From: Helichrysum umbraculigerum
Lineage: Eukaryota; Streptophyta; Magnoliopsida; Asterales; Asteraceae
Assembly: GCA_949592205.1 (NCBI GenBank)
Contig: CATIUR010000001.1
Coordinates: forward strand, 15,205,501-15,269,500
Direction of reading: 5' to 3'
DNA: 64,000 bases
Part shown: positions 1 to 9,849 of the stretch, in pieces
Layout: the number at the start of each line of letters is the position of its first letter
Numbering within the stretch: position 1 is the stretch's first letter
Position numbers and translations under genes: made by a program
Notes under the pieces: generated by a model
What the model was told of the DNA's origin: nothing
What the model saw: only the letters and a program-made list of their open reading frames with translations
Database searches by the model: none

Positions 1-390
1 TTTATGTATACATATCGTTAGTTTGATGGATTGATTAATTCATTCTTAAAAAGAATTTTGAGAAACAAAACTATTGGGTACAAAGATTCGAAACGTATAA
101 ACTCATTATATAGTGATTAAAACTTGTTATATGCGGTAATCATAACATATGGTGGTTGATTGAACATTTAAAAACGATTGTAACCAAGCTACATGTGTAT
201 ATATATAAGTTGAAAACAAAAACAGAGGAAGAACACAGGATGAAACGTTAGCCGATCGGCTAACTACAAAGATAGCCGAATGACATTAATTTAGTATGTG
301 AAAATGTACACACATATATTACTATATTTGGTCATTACTATATATAGAAAGTAATTACTAATTATTGTCATTAGTTAGTTACAATTAATA
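1..390. other. Non-coding AT-rich flank of array A
   Basis: No gene is visible. The last five bases (386-390, TAATA) are the left target duplication of array A and are repeated at 16571-16575, so this stretch was once contiguous with 16576 onward. It is therefore probably the far part of the minus-strand LTR K. The other end of K is not in the window. An 18-bp palindrome is listed separately. Confidence 0.5.
247..264. repeat. 18-bp perfect palindrome
   Basis: GTTAGCCGATCGGCTAAC reads the same on both strands. It is GC-richer than its surroundings. Function unknown; it could be a dimeric protein site or chance. Confidence 0.8.
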
Positions 391-2451
391 TGTAACGCCC
401 CAAATTTTGTAAGTCAAATTATATTATATGCGTTTAGTTATTTAAATTGTATGTATATAATATTATGTTATGTGAAATAATTGTTATGTGTTAGAATTAG
501 TTAGTGAAACTAACTATGTAAAGAAACTTAAGTTAGAGGGTAGAAATTGTCAAATCTGCAAAGTTGGAGGGTTAAATGAGAAATATGTAAATAAAATGCA
601 GATTTTAGTAGCTTCTATCCCTTTCTATTTTCAGAAACTAAGTAAAATACGTACAGAACATTTTAGAGAGAGAGAGGCGATTTTAGAGAGAGAAGCAAGA
701 AGAAGAGGTGAATCAAGCTAGGGTTTGTGTAAGTAAAGGTTTCTAATCTTCAATTAATCAATTCTAAGGTATGTGTGATCCTCTAGCTTGTTTAACTTGA
801 GTTAGGGTTTAAGTTACATAAACCCTAAATTAGTGATTTTGATGGGTAATTGGATAATTGAATGAAACTAAGTTCCATACATGTTTATAAGTTAGAAAGA
901 ATGATTTAATTGTGTTAGTTATATTGATAATCTTATAATCATGTGTTTAGTGGGTAATTGAATTATTATGAGTATGTTTGATCACTAGTTAGTGATGTTT
1001 ATGATGTACGAAAGTGTTAATGATAAGAATTAGTTTCAATTACCCAAATACATGTGATTATGTAGTTATGTGTATGGAACTTATGTTAGATAATTGGAGG
1101 TTATGGGATTTAACTTATAATCTACATGTGAGAAGTAAGAAAGAGTAGTTAAGTGTGTAATTGATAAGTGTTTATGTGATTATGTGAATAGGTGATCAAG
1201 TGTGAAAGAGTTCAAGTTATTGTTTGTGCAAGTAAAAAGGTAAGTATTTGGACATGTGGAACCAAGGAATGATTTATCATTCGCTTGGTGGTATCTAAGT
1301 AATGACTTTGTCATTAGCTTAGTCTGATGTCAATTCTTCGGAATTCGGCATGTTAGATGTTATGGATCCTTAACGTGTTGCAGATTTTAATTGTTAGAGT
1401 CCATTTACTTACTAAGCATTTATGCTTATGTGTTATATTTTACATGTTTCAGGAAGTTCAAGTAAGGTAAAGGAAGAATCGGGAAAAAAAGGTTATGGAA
1501 AGCTAGTGGTGGAGCTCATTGCTTGGTTGGTAATGAGTTTTATCCCTTTTGATCATGCTTACGATACAATAACACCCCCGTTTGTAAAGTTTAAGATTTT
1601 AGTTCATGTTTGTAAAAGTTAGTAAGTCTCACTTGTGAAAGTTGATGTTTTGGTTAAAGCTAAATGTAGTGAGACTTGGAAATGTTAAAGTTTAAGTGAA
1701 TGTGAATGAAAAGTGTTTTGTTTGACTTTGTAAAGTCAACTGAGTAAAAGTGTAGGTGATTGGAGGGTCAAAGATTGAAACGGGTCAATTTGGTACCCAA
1801 ATGGGTCATTAAGTGCTTAAGTGTCAAAATGGGTCAAGTTGGTCGAAAGTCAATGGTTTTGGTTCTCACAAGTTCTAAAGCCAAGTTGAAATGTGTAGTC
1901 AAAAGCTGGAAGTCAAATTTGATGTATTAAAGAATTTGACATGTTAACATTTTGGTGAAAAATGGTCGAAAACTAGTTTACGTGTCAAAATGGGTTAAAA
2001 CGAGAATTTTGAAAAAATGAAAGTTAAGTTGTGTTCATTTGACCATTTGAAAGATGTATGCAAAATTTTACGATCCCAGGTGTTGTGGTTTAAGAGTTAT
2101 GCTTTGTCAAAGTTCGTGTTTTGGTATGAAAATGTGCAGACTCTGGATTCTGCTGCTGGAACAGGGAATCCGGCGGATTGCCATGAATCCGGGCGGATTC
2201 CGGGGCGTATTCAGAAACGGATTTCTTAGTTTCAGTTCTGGTCAAAAGTTGGGTCTGAAATATTAGGGAATCCGGCGGATTCCCGTGAATCCGGCCGGAT
2301 TCAGCCTGTGCTTTCATTTTTGAATGTTGATTATAATTAAGTAATGTAATAGCCAGTGTTTTGGGACCACTATAAGTAAGTACAAGTAATTAGAAGTGTT
2401 ATGTTTAAAAAAAAAAAAAAAAAAAATTTGTTCACGTTTCGGGGTGTTTCA
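391..2451 (+). repeat. Element A, LTR 1 (5' outer LTR)
   Basis: 2,061 bp, TGTAACGCCC...GTGTTTCA. It differs from LTR2 and LTR3 in its 5' part by eight substitutions (for example G at 733 where the others have T) and lacks 6 bp of the GA run near 670. In its 3' part it matches LTR2. It contains a GC-rich near-palindrome array and (A)20 at 2407-2426 close to the 3' end. A 77-codon ORF at 488-721 is not a recognisable gene. Confidence 0.95.
2151..2310 (+). repeat. GC-rich near-palindrome cluster in A LTR1 (CCGGCGG core)
   Basis: Four units: 2164-2179, 2185-2200, 2266-2284 and 2287-2302. The third is GGGAATCCGGCGGATTCCC, 9-bp arms around a single G. The fourth is the perfect palindrome GAATCCGGCCGGATTC. 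The cluster follows a TGCTGCTGGAACAGG stretch. The same cluster lies at about 9179-9338 in LTR2. Related cores occur in B, D and E. Confidence 0.85.
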
Positions 2452-2454
2452 AGT

Positions 2455-2466
2455 TTGTATCAGAGC
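2455..2466 (+). promoter_or_regulatory. Primer binding site of A, copy 1 (tRNA-iMet type)
   Basis: TTGTATCAGAGC, 3 bases after the LTR. It matches the usual plant iMet primer site TGGTATCAGAGC except at 2456, where T replaces G. The second interior carries the same variant at 9483-9494. The other iMet-primed elements here (B, D, E, G) have the perfect 12 bases. Confidence 0.85.
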
Positions 2467-2484
2467 ACGGTTTAAGGGATTCGG

Positions 2485-2505
2485 GTATTCACCATTAGTG
2501 AGTAC
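2485..2505 (+). promoter_or_regulatory. Post-PBS leader hairpin of A
   Basis: GTATTCAC and GTGAGTAC form an 8-bp stem with one G-U pair and a 5-nt loop, starting 19 nt after the primer site. It is repeated at 9513-9533. B, D and E have unlike sequences at this place that also fold into hairpins. Confidence 0.45.
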
Positions 2506-2643
2506 TTGATCTTAGAACACTTTAATTATTGTATTGAGCATGATTTAGAACGGTTATGTGTATGAGATTATGTGTGCTAATGATTTTGAATCAAAGTGTG
2601 TCGTGTGGACTTTGGATATGTTATATTCTAATACAGTAATTAG

Positions 2644-2690
2644 TGCGCCTGGCCAACGCAATGATTATCATATTACCATATGGGTATCCA
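2644..2690 (+). other. Leader motif of A shared with B, D and E
   Basis: The start, CGCCTGGCCAACG, matches the start of a ~55-nt motif conserved in the non-coding interiors of D, B and E. Here it lies about 180 nt after the primer site and before gag; the similarity fades after about 25 nt. It is repeated at 9672-9718. Confidence 0.55.
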
Positions 2691-2821
2691 TGGAAATCAC
2701 GAAACATTAGAGGATAAGTTATTAGCTATTGTTAGTGTTATATGTTAGAAGTATAGATAAAGTAGACTTGTAAATGTTAAGTAAGTTGAGTTAAATTTTA
2801 CCATGTCTACTTTCAGTAAAG

Positions 2822-5800
2822 ATGGACGAGCGAGAAATAGATCTTACTCTTGGATTTAACCCGGGTAACAGAGCCCAAGATGATGAAGCAGGAGGCAGAA
2901 ATGAAAGACCAAGGTCTCCTATTCCTGACACCGAATTGTCTTGGGAAGGTATAAAATCCCTTGTGTCTAAAGAAGTTAGTCAAGCTCAAGAAGCATCTCT
3001 TCCTTTCTTAGTGACGACGATTACTGACACGGTAAGAAAGATTGTCAGTGAAGAAATGCAGAAAGGAAGAGGAGAAGTAGTTATACCCAGATCAGAGGTA
3101 ATTCCTCAACCAAATATTCAGGAGGAGCAGAAAAAGATCAGTTATAGAGATTTCTCAGCTTGCAACCCACCAGAGTATGATGGTGATTTAGATCCAATCA
3201 AATGTTACCATTGGATCTCAGAAGTAGAAGGGGCATTCGCTACTGTGGATTGTCCCAACAAGTTTAAAGTAAGGTATGCAGCTAATCTTTTAAAGAATCG
3301 TGCTAAGTGGTGGTGGAATGTACAGTGTAGAACTAAGGGTGATGAAGTTATTAGCAGATTGACGTGGGAAGAGTTTAAAGTGATGTTTGAAAGCACGTAT
3401 TCTCAAGATGCAGATTTGAATAGAATTCGTCAAGAGTTTTTAGCTATGGAGCAGACAAACGAATCAGTGAATGAGTTGGTGGGAAATTTTCTGGATAGAG
3501 CTCGTTTTTGTCCAGAGTACATGGATAACCCAAGGATGCTTATGAATCATTTTCATAAGGTCTTGAGAAAGGAAATCAGAAAGTATGTACTTCCAAAGAG
3601 ATGTCAGACACTTGAAGAGATGATAGACGAGGCGCGATTCCAGGAATTGGAATTAAAGAAAGACGAACAAGTGGCAACTGCTAAAAGAAAAAGTGAGCAA
3701 AGTTCCCGTTCATCAAAGAAGTTTAGACCGAGTGGGAGTACAAAGAAGGATGATAGACCGGTGCCAGCTGAATGTAAAAAGTGTCATCGAAAACACTTTG
3801 GAGAATGCAAATTTGGCACCAACGCATGTTATCAATGTGGACAAGAAGGTCATTTTGGCCGAGATTGTCCAAACCCAATCCGTGTATGTTATAATTGTTA
3901 TGAACCGGGACACATAAAATCAGAATGTCCGAAACTTGGGAACCGGCCTACTTCTTCAGCACCTCGAAGAACTTCAGAAAAGAAAGCTGTAGAAGTTCCA
4001 AAGTCTAAAGGCCGTTCCTTTCAGATCACTGCTGAGGAAGCTCAGCGAGCCCCCGATGTCCTGACAGGTACCTTTCTTGTAAATTTAATGCCTGCACACG
4101 TATTATTCGATTCGGGAGCTTCGCGATCTTTTGTGTCAAAAAAGTTTAGTCAGAAATTCTCTGTTCCCCTTAGTGAGTTAGACACTCCACTGGATGTTGA
4201 GGTTGCAGATGATAGAATAGTTTATATTGCTAATGTATTCCGTGGGTGTCAATTACAGATTAGTAATGAATCTTTTATTATTAATCTCATTCCAATGCCA
4301 ATGGGTGAGTTTGATGTAGTAGTGGGTATGGATTGGCTAGGTAGGTATAATGCTATAATTCAGTGTGAGAAAAAGATTATTCGTATCAATACTCCAAGTG
4401 GGGGAGTGATTGATATTTATGGGGAAAAGAAAAAGCCTTCCTTATCCATATGTACCTTTGTTCGTGCCAAACGTCATTTGTCACGTGGTTGTCAAGCCTT
4501 TTTGTCCCACGTGATAGATCTTCAGAAAAGTGTTCCAAAACTCGAGGAGATTCCTGTTGTAAAGGAGTTTCCCGATGTTTTTCCTAACGAGCTACCGGGT
4601 ATTCCACCCGATAGGCAAGTCGAGTTTCGTATAGATCTTATTCCTGGAGCTACTCCTATTGCTAAGACTCCGTATAGACTTGCCCCTTCAGAAATGCAAG
4701 AATTGATGAAACAATTACAAGAATTGTTAGATAAGGGGTTTATTCGTCCAAGTAGTTCACCATGGGGTGCTCCAATTTTATTTGTTAAGAAAAAGGATGG
4801 AACAATGCGCATGTGTATAGATTATCGGGAATTGAATAAGGTCACCATCAAGAATAGGTATCCTTTACCTAGGATTGATGATCTATTTGACCAATTGCAA
4901 GGTGCCAGCTATTTTTCTAAGATTGACTTACGTTCTGGTTATTACCAACTCAAGGTTCGAGAAGAGGATGTGTCTAAAACAGCTTTTAGAACTAGATACG
5001 GTCATTATGAGTTTGTGGTGATGCCATTTGGTCTAACTAATGCACCAGCCGCTTTTATGGATCTTATGAATCGGGTATGTCGTCCAATGCTCGATAGATC
5101 TGTAATTGTATTTATTGACGATATTCTTGTTTATTCTAAGTCTGCTGGTGAACATGAACTTCATTTAAGGCAAGTTTTGCAAATGTTACGTAATGAAAAG
5201 CTTTATGCCAAGTTTTCGAAATGTGAATTTTGGCTTCGTGAAGTTCATTTTCTGGGTCATGTTGTAAACAGTAAGGGAATTAAGGTAGATCCTACCAAAG
5301 TCGAGGCGGTGATGAAATGGGAACCCCCAACCAATCCGACTGAGGTAAGGAGTTTTCTGGGTTTAGCCGGGTATTATAGACGGTTTATTCAGGATTTCTC
5401 CAAAATTGCTACTCCACTCACAAAGCTTACTCGTAAGAATAACAAGTATGAATGGAAAGATGAGCATGAACAGGCCTTCAGAACCCTTAAATTAAAGTTA
5501 AGTCAGGCACCTATCTTAGTACTTCCCGATGGTACTGAAGATATGGTTGTATATTGTGATGCTTCTTATAATGGATTAGGTTGTGTATTGATGCAACGTG
5601 GAAGAGTAATAGCTTATGCCTCGAGACAGTTGAAAGAACATGAGAAAGGGTATCCAGCACATGATTTAGAACTTGCAGCAGTTGTCTTTGCCCTTAAGAT
5701 ATGGCGGCATTATTTGTATGGAGTAAAGTGCACTATTTATACTGATCATAAAAGTCTTAAGTATTTCTTTGATCAGAGAGATCTTAATATGAGACAAAGA

Positions 5801-7396
5801 CGTTGGTTAGATTTGGTGAAGGATTATGATTGTGAAATCCTTTATCATCCTGGAAAAGCGAATGTAGTTGCAGATGCTCTCAGTAGAAAGGCAATGCATC
5901 ATGCCTTGATTGTTAGATCTCTTCGAATTACAGTCTCTCCAAATTTGTTCGATCAGATTAAAGAGGTGCAGCAGAAAGCTTGGCAGAAAGGTGATTGGAA
6001 AGTAGAACGTATTAAAGGCCAGATTCAGAATATTGTTGAAGATTCCCGAGGATTAAAGACTCGATATGGCAGAATCTGGATTCCAAAATCAGCAGAGTTA
6101 AAGAAATTATTGCTTGATGAGGCGCATAGATCCAGATATTCTATTCATCCTGGTGCCACTAAAATGTATCACGATTTAAAAGCAGATTATTGGTGGCCAG
6201 GTATGAAAAGAGAGATTGTTAAATATGTCGAGCAATGTTTAACTTGTTTACAGGTGAAAGCAGAACATCAAAAGCCAATGGGAATGATGCAACCTTTGGA
6301 TATTCCTGTCTGGAAGTGGGAGCATGTTACTATGGATCTAATCACCAAATTGCCAAAGACCCGACGTCAGCATGATACAATTTGGGTGATTGTAGATCGG
6401 TTGACGAAAAGTGCAATATTTCTGCCAATTAAAGAGACGTATACTTCAGAAGCTCTTGCAGATTTATATGTTCAAGAAGTGGTGGCACGTCATGGAGTAC
6501 CTCTTTCCATTGTTTCTGACCGGGATAGCAAATTTACTTCCAGGTTCTGGAACAAGTTTCAAGAAGATTTGGGTACTCGTGTTAATTTGAGCACAGCTTT
6601 TCATCCGCAGACTGATGGTCAGAGTGAAAGAACTATTCAGACATTAGAAGACATGTTAAGAGCTTGTGCTATTGATTTCGGTGGTAATTGGGATGAACAT
6701 TTACCTTTGGCAGAGTTTTCATATAATAATAGTTACCACGCGAGTATAGGTATGCCACCATATGAAATGCTTTATGGAAGGAAATGTCGAACTCCAATTT
6801 GTTGGGGTGAAATTGGTCAGCGAGAATTGGGTAATACTGATATTGTGCAGAGAACAACTGAAAAGATTGATCAAGTCAGAGAAAGGTTGAAAATGGCACA
6901 AGACCGTCAAAAGTCTTATGCCGATGTTAGGAGACGCCCAATTGAATTTCAAGTTGGAGATAGAGTGATGTTAAAAGTATCTCCATGGAAAGGCATCATA
7001 CGTTTCAGAAAACGAGGAAAGCTAAGTCCTCGATTTATCGGTCCATTCAAAATTCTAGAAAGAGTAGGAAATGTAGCTTATAGACTTGAGCTACCGGAAG
7101 AGCTAGCAGAAATCCACAGTACTTTCCACGTGTCATACTTAAGAAAGTGTTTAGTGGATGAAGCGTCGTATGTACCGTTAGAAGAGATAGAGATCAATGA
7201 CCAATTGAACTATGTAGAACAACCGATAATGATTCTAGAAGAGAAAGTAAAGAGATTGAGAAATAAAGAGATTAAGTTGTTCAAAGTTCAATGGAAGCAT
7301 AGAAAAGGGTCAGAATTCACATGGGAGCCGGAGGATGAAATTGTTACGTATTATCCGGCTTTGTATCAGGAATGGATTGTGAGGACACAATCCTGA
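2822..7396 (+). CDS. Gag-Pol polyprotein, chromovirus A, copy 1
   Basis: One 1,524-codon ORF holds all core retrotransposon functions. The capsid-like Gag domain lies at about residues 110-290. Two CCHC zinc knuckles begin at C336 and C356 and bind element RNA. The aspartic protease has DSGAS at D430. Reverse transcriptase has FIDD with the aspartates at 766-767. RNase H has its first aspartate near D913. Integrase has an HHCC finger at about 1102-1145 and a D1172, D1233, E1269 triad (DD35E). A chromodomain-like tail (about 1465-1515, including WKHRKGSEFTWEPEDE) ends it; such tails steer integration to chromatin in this family. I see no stop or frameshift, so it may be functional. The start is the first ATG after the leader. 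An identical protein is encoded at 9850-14424. Confidence 0.96.
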   Translation: MDEREIDLTLGFNPGNRAQDDEAGGRNERPRSPIPDTELSWEGIKSLVSKEVSQAQEASLPFLVTTITDTVRKIVSEEMQKGRGEVVIPRSEVIPQPNIQEEQKKISYRDFSACNPPEYDGDLDPIKCYHWISEVEGAFATVDCPNKFKVRYAANLLKNRAKWWWNVQCRTKGDEVISRLTWEEFKVMFESTYSQDADLNRIRQEFLAMEQTNESVNELVGNFLDRARFCPEYMDNPRMLMNHFHKVLRKEIRKYVLPKRCQTLEEMIDEARFQELELKKDEQVATAKRKSEQSSRSSKKFRPSGSTKKDDRPVPAECKKCHRKHFGECKFGTNACYQCGQEGHFGRDCPNPIRVCYNCYEPGHIKSECPKLGNRPTSSAPRRTSEKKAVEVPKSKGRSFQITAEEAQRAPDVLTGTFLVNLMPAHVLFDSGASRSFVSKKFSQKFSVPLSELDTPLDVEVADDRIVYIANVFRGCQLQISNESFIINLIPMPMGEFDVVVGMDWLGRYNAIIQCEKKIIRINTPSGGVIDIYGEKKKPSLSICTFVRAKRHLSRGCQAFLSHVIDLQKSVPKLEEIPVVKEFPDVFPNELPGIPPDRQVEFRIDLIPGATPIAKTPYRLAPSEMQELMKQLQELLDKGFIRPSSSPWGAPILFVKKKDGTMRMCIDYRELNKVTIKNRYPLPRIDDLFDQLQGASYFSKIDLRSGYYQLKVREEDVSKTAFRTRYGHYEFVVMPFGLTNAPAAFMDLMNRVCRPMLDRSVIVFIDDILVYSKSAGEHELHLRQVLQMLRNEKLYAKFSKCEFWLREVHFLGHVVNSKGIKVDPTKVEAVMKWEPPTNPTEVRSFLGLAGYYRRFIQDFSKIATPLTKLTRKNNKYEWKDEHEQAFRTLKLKLSQAPILVLPDGTEDMVVYCDASYNGLGCVLMQRGRVIAYASRQLKEHEKGYPAHDLELAAVVFALKIWRHYLYGVKCTIYTDHKSLKYFFDQRDLNMRQRRWLDLVKDYDCEILYHPGKANVVADALSRKAMHHALIVRSLRITVSPNLFDQIKEVQQKAWQKGDWKVERIKGQIQNIVEDSRGLKTRYGRIWIPKSAELKKLLLDEAHRSRYSIHPGATKMYHDLKADYWWPGMKREIVKYVEQCLTCLQVKAEHQKPMGMMQPLDIPVWKWEHVTMDLITKLPKTRRQHDTIWVIVDRLTKSAIFLPIKETYTSEALADLYVQEVVARHGVPLSIVSDRDSKFTSRFWNKFQEDLGTRVNLSTAFHPQTDGQSERTIQTLEDMLRACAIDFGGNWDEHLPLAEFSYNNSYHASIGMPPYEMLYGRKCRTPICWGEIGQRELGNTDIVQRTTEKIDQVRERLKMAQDRQKSYADVRRRPIEFQVGDRVMLKVSPWKGIIRFRKRGKLSPRFIGPFKILERVGNVAYRLELPEELAEIHSTFHVSYLRKCLVDEASYVPLEEIEINDQLNYVEQPIMILEEKVKRLRNKEIKLFKVQWKHRKGSEFTWEPEDEIVTYYPALYQEWIVRTQS

Positions 7397-7398
7397 AT

Positions 7399-7412
7399 AA
7401 GTGGGGGAGAGT
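7399..7412 (+). promoter_or_regulatory. Polypurine tract of A, copy 1
   Basis: AAGTGGGGGAGAGT ends exactly at the next LTR and just after the gag-pol stop. In this family it primes plus-strand DNA synthesis. Confidence 0.9.
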
Positions 7413-9479
7413 TGTAACGCCCCAAATTTTGTAAGTCAAATTATATTATATGCGTTTAGTTATTTAAATTGTATGTATATAATATTATGTTATGTGAAAT
7501 AATTGTTATGTGTTAGAATTAGTTAGTGAAACTAACTATGTAAAGAAACTTAAGTTAGAGGGTAGAAATTGTCAAATCTGCAAAGTTGGAGGGTTAAATG
7601 AGAAATATGTAAATAAAATGCAGATTTTAGTAGCTTCTATCCCTTTCTATTTTCAGAAACTAAGTAAAATACGTACAGAACATTTTAGAGAGAGAGAGAG
7701 AGAGGCGATTTTAGAGAGAGAAGCAAGAAGAAGAGGTGAATCAAGCTAGGGTTTGTGTAATTAAAGGTTTTTAATCTTCAATTCATCAATTCTAAGGTAT
7801 GTGTGATCCTCTAGCTTGTTTAATTTGAGTTAGGGTTTAAGTTACATAAACCCTAAGTTAGTGATTTTGATGGGTAATTGGATAATTGAATGAAACTAAG
7901 TTCCATACATGTTTATAAGTTAGAAAGAATGATTTAATTGTGTTAGTTATATTGATAATCTTATAATCATGTGTTTAGTGGGTAATTGAATTATTATGAG
8001 TATGTTTGATCACTAGTTAGTGATGTTTATGATGTACGAAAGTGTTAATGATAAGAATTAGTTTCAATTACCCAAATACATGTGATTATGTAGTTATGTG
8101 TATGAAACTTATGTTAGATAATTGGAGGTTATGGGATTTAACTTATAATCTACATGTGAGAAGTAAGAAAGAGTAGTTAAGTGTGTAATTGATAAGTGTT
8201 TATGTGATTATGTGAATAGGTGATCAAGTGTGAAAGAGTTCAAGTTATTGTTTGTGCAAGTAAAAAGGTAAGTATTTGGACATGTGGAACCAAGGAATGA
8301 TTTATCATTCGCTTGGTGGTATCTAAGTAATGACTTTGTCATTAGCTTAGTCTGATGTCAATTCTTCGGAATTCGGCATGTTAGATGTTATGGATCCTTA
8401 ACGTGTTGCAGATTTTAATTGTTAGAGTCCATTTACTTACTAAGCATTTATGCTTATGTGTTATATTTAACATGTTTCAGGAAGTTCAAGTAAGGTAAAG
8501 GAAGAATCGGGAAAAAAAGGTTATGGAAAGCTAGTGGTGGAGCTCATTGCTTGGTTGGTAATGAGTTTTATCCATTTTGATCATGCTTACGATACAATAA
8601 CACCCCCGTTTGTAAAGTTTAAGATTTTAGTTCATGTTTGTAAAAGTTAGTAAGTCTCACTTGTGAAAGTTGATGTTTTGGTTAAAGCTAAATGTAGTGA
8701 GACTTGGAAATGTTAAAGTTTAAGTGAATGTGAATGAAAAGTGTTTTGTTTGACTTTGTAAAGTCAACTGAGTAAAAGTGTAGGTGATTGGAGGGTCAAA
8801 GATTGAAACGGGTCAATTTGGTACCCAAATGGGTCATTAAGTGCTTAAGTGTCAAAATGGGTCAAGTTGGTCGAAAGTCAATGGTTTTGGTTCTCACAAG
8901 TTCTAAAGCCAAGTTGAAATGTGTAGTCAAAAGCTGGAAGTCAAATTTGATGTATTAAAGAATTTGACATGTTAACATTTTGGTGAAAAATGGTCGAAAA
9001 CTAGTTTACGTGTCAAAATGGGTTAAAACGAGAATTTTGAAAAAATGAAAGTTAAGTTGTGTTCATTTGACCATTTGAAAGATGTATGCAAAATTTTACG
9101 ATCCCAGGTGTTGTGGTTTAAGAGTTATGCTTTGTCAAAGTTCGTGTTTTGGTATGAAAATGTGCAGACTCTGGATTCTGCTGCTGGAACAGGGAATCCG
9201 GCGGATTGCCATGAATCCGGGCGGATTCCGGGGCGTATTCAGAAACGGATTTCTTAGTTTCAGTTCTGGTCAAAAGTTGGGTCTGAAATATTAGGGAATC
9301 CGGCGGATTCCCGTGAATCCGGCCGGATTCAGCCTGTGCTTTCATTTTTGAATGTTGATTATAATTAAGTAATGTAATAGCCAGTGTTTTGGGACCACTA
9401 TAAGTAAGTACAAGTAATTAGAAGTGTTATGTTTAAAAAAAAAAAAAAAAAAAATTTGTTCACGTTTCGGGGTGTTTCA
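7413..9479 (+). repeat. Element A, LTR 2 (internal, chimeric)
   Basis: 2,067 bp. From its start to 8574 it carries the LTR3 allele at all nine sites where LTR1 and LTR3 differ (eight substitutions and a 6-bp GA indel). From about 9208 on it carries the LTR1 allele at all four distinguishing sites: no 57-bp minisatellite expansion, CCCGTG, no TCCAGCAA, and (A)20. The switch lies in 8575-9208. Confidence 0.93.
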
Positions 9480-9849
9480 AGTTTGTATCAGAGCACGGTT
9501 TAAGGGATTCGGGTATTCACCATTAGTGAGTACTTGATCTTAGAACACTTTAATTATTGTATTGAGCATGATTTAGAACGGTTATGTGTATGAGATTATG
9601 TGTGCTAATGATTTTGAATCAAAGTGTGTCGTGTGGACTTTGGATATGTTATATTCTAATACAGTAATTAGTGCGCCTGGCCAACGCAATGATTATCATA
9701 TTACCATATGGGTATCCATGGAAATCACGAAACATTAGAGGATAAGTTATTAGCTATTGTTAGTGTTATATGTTAGAAGTATAGATAAAGTAGACTTGTA
9801 AATGTTAAGTAAGTTGAGTTAAATTTTACCATGTCTACTTTCAGTAAAG

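Noticed and set aside
488..721. 77-79-codon ORF repeated in all three A LTRs (also 7510 and 14538)
   Set aside because: It lies in LTR sequence, ends in a GA repeat that varies in length, and matches no family.
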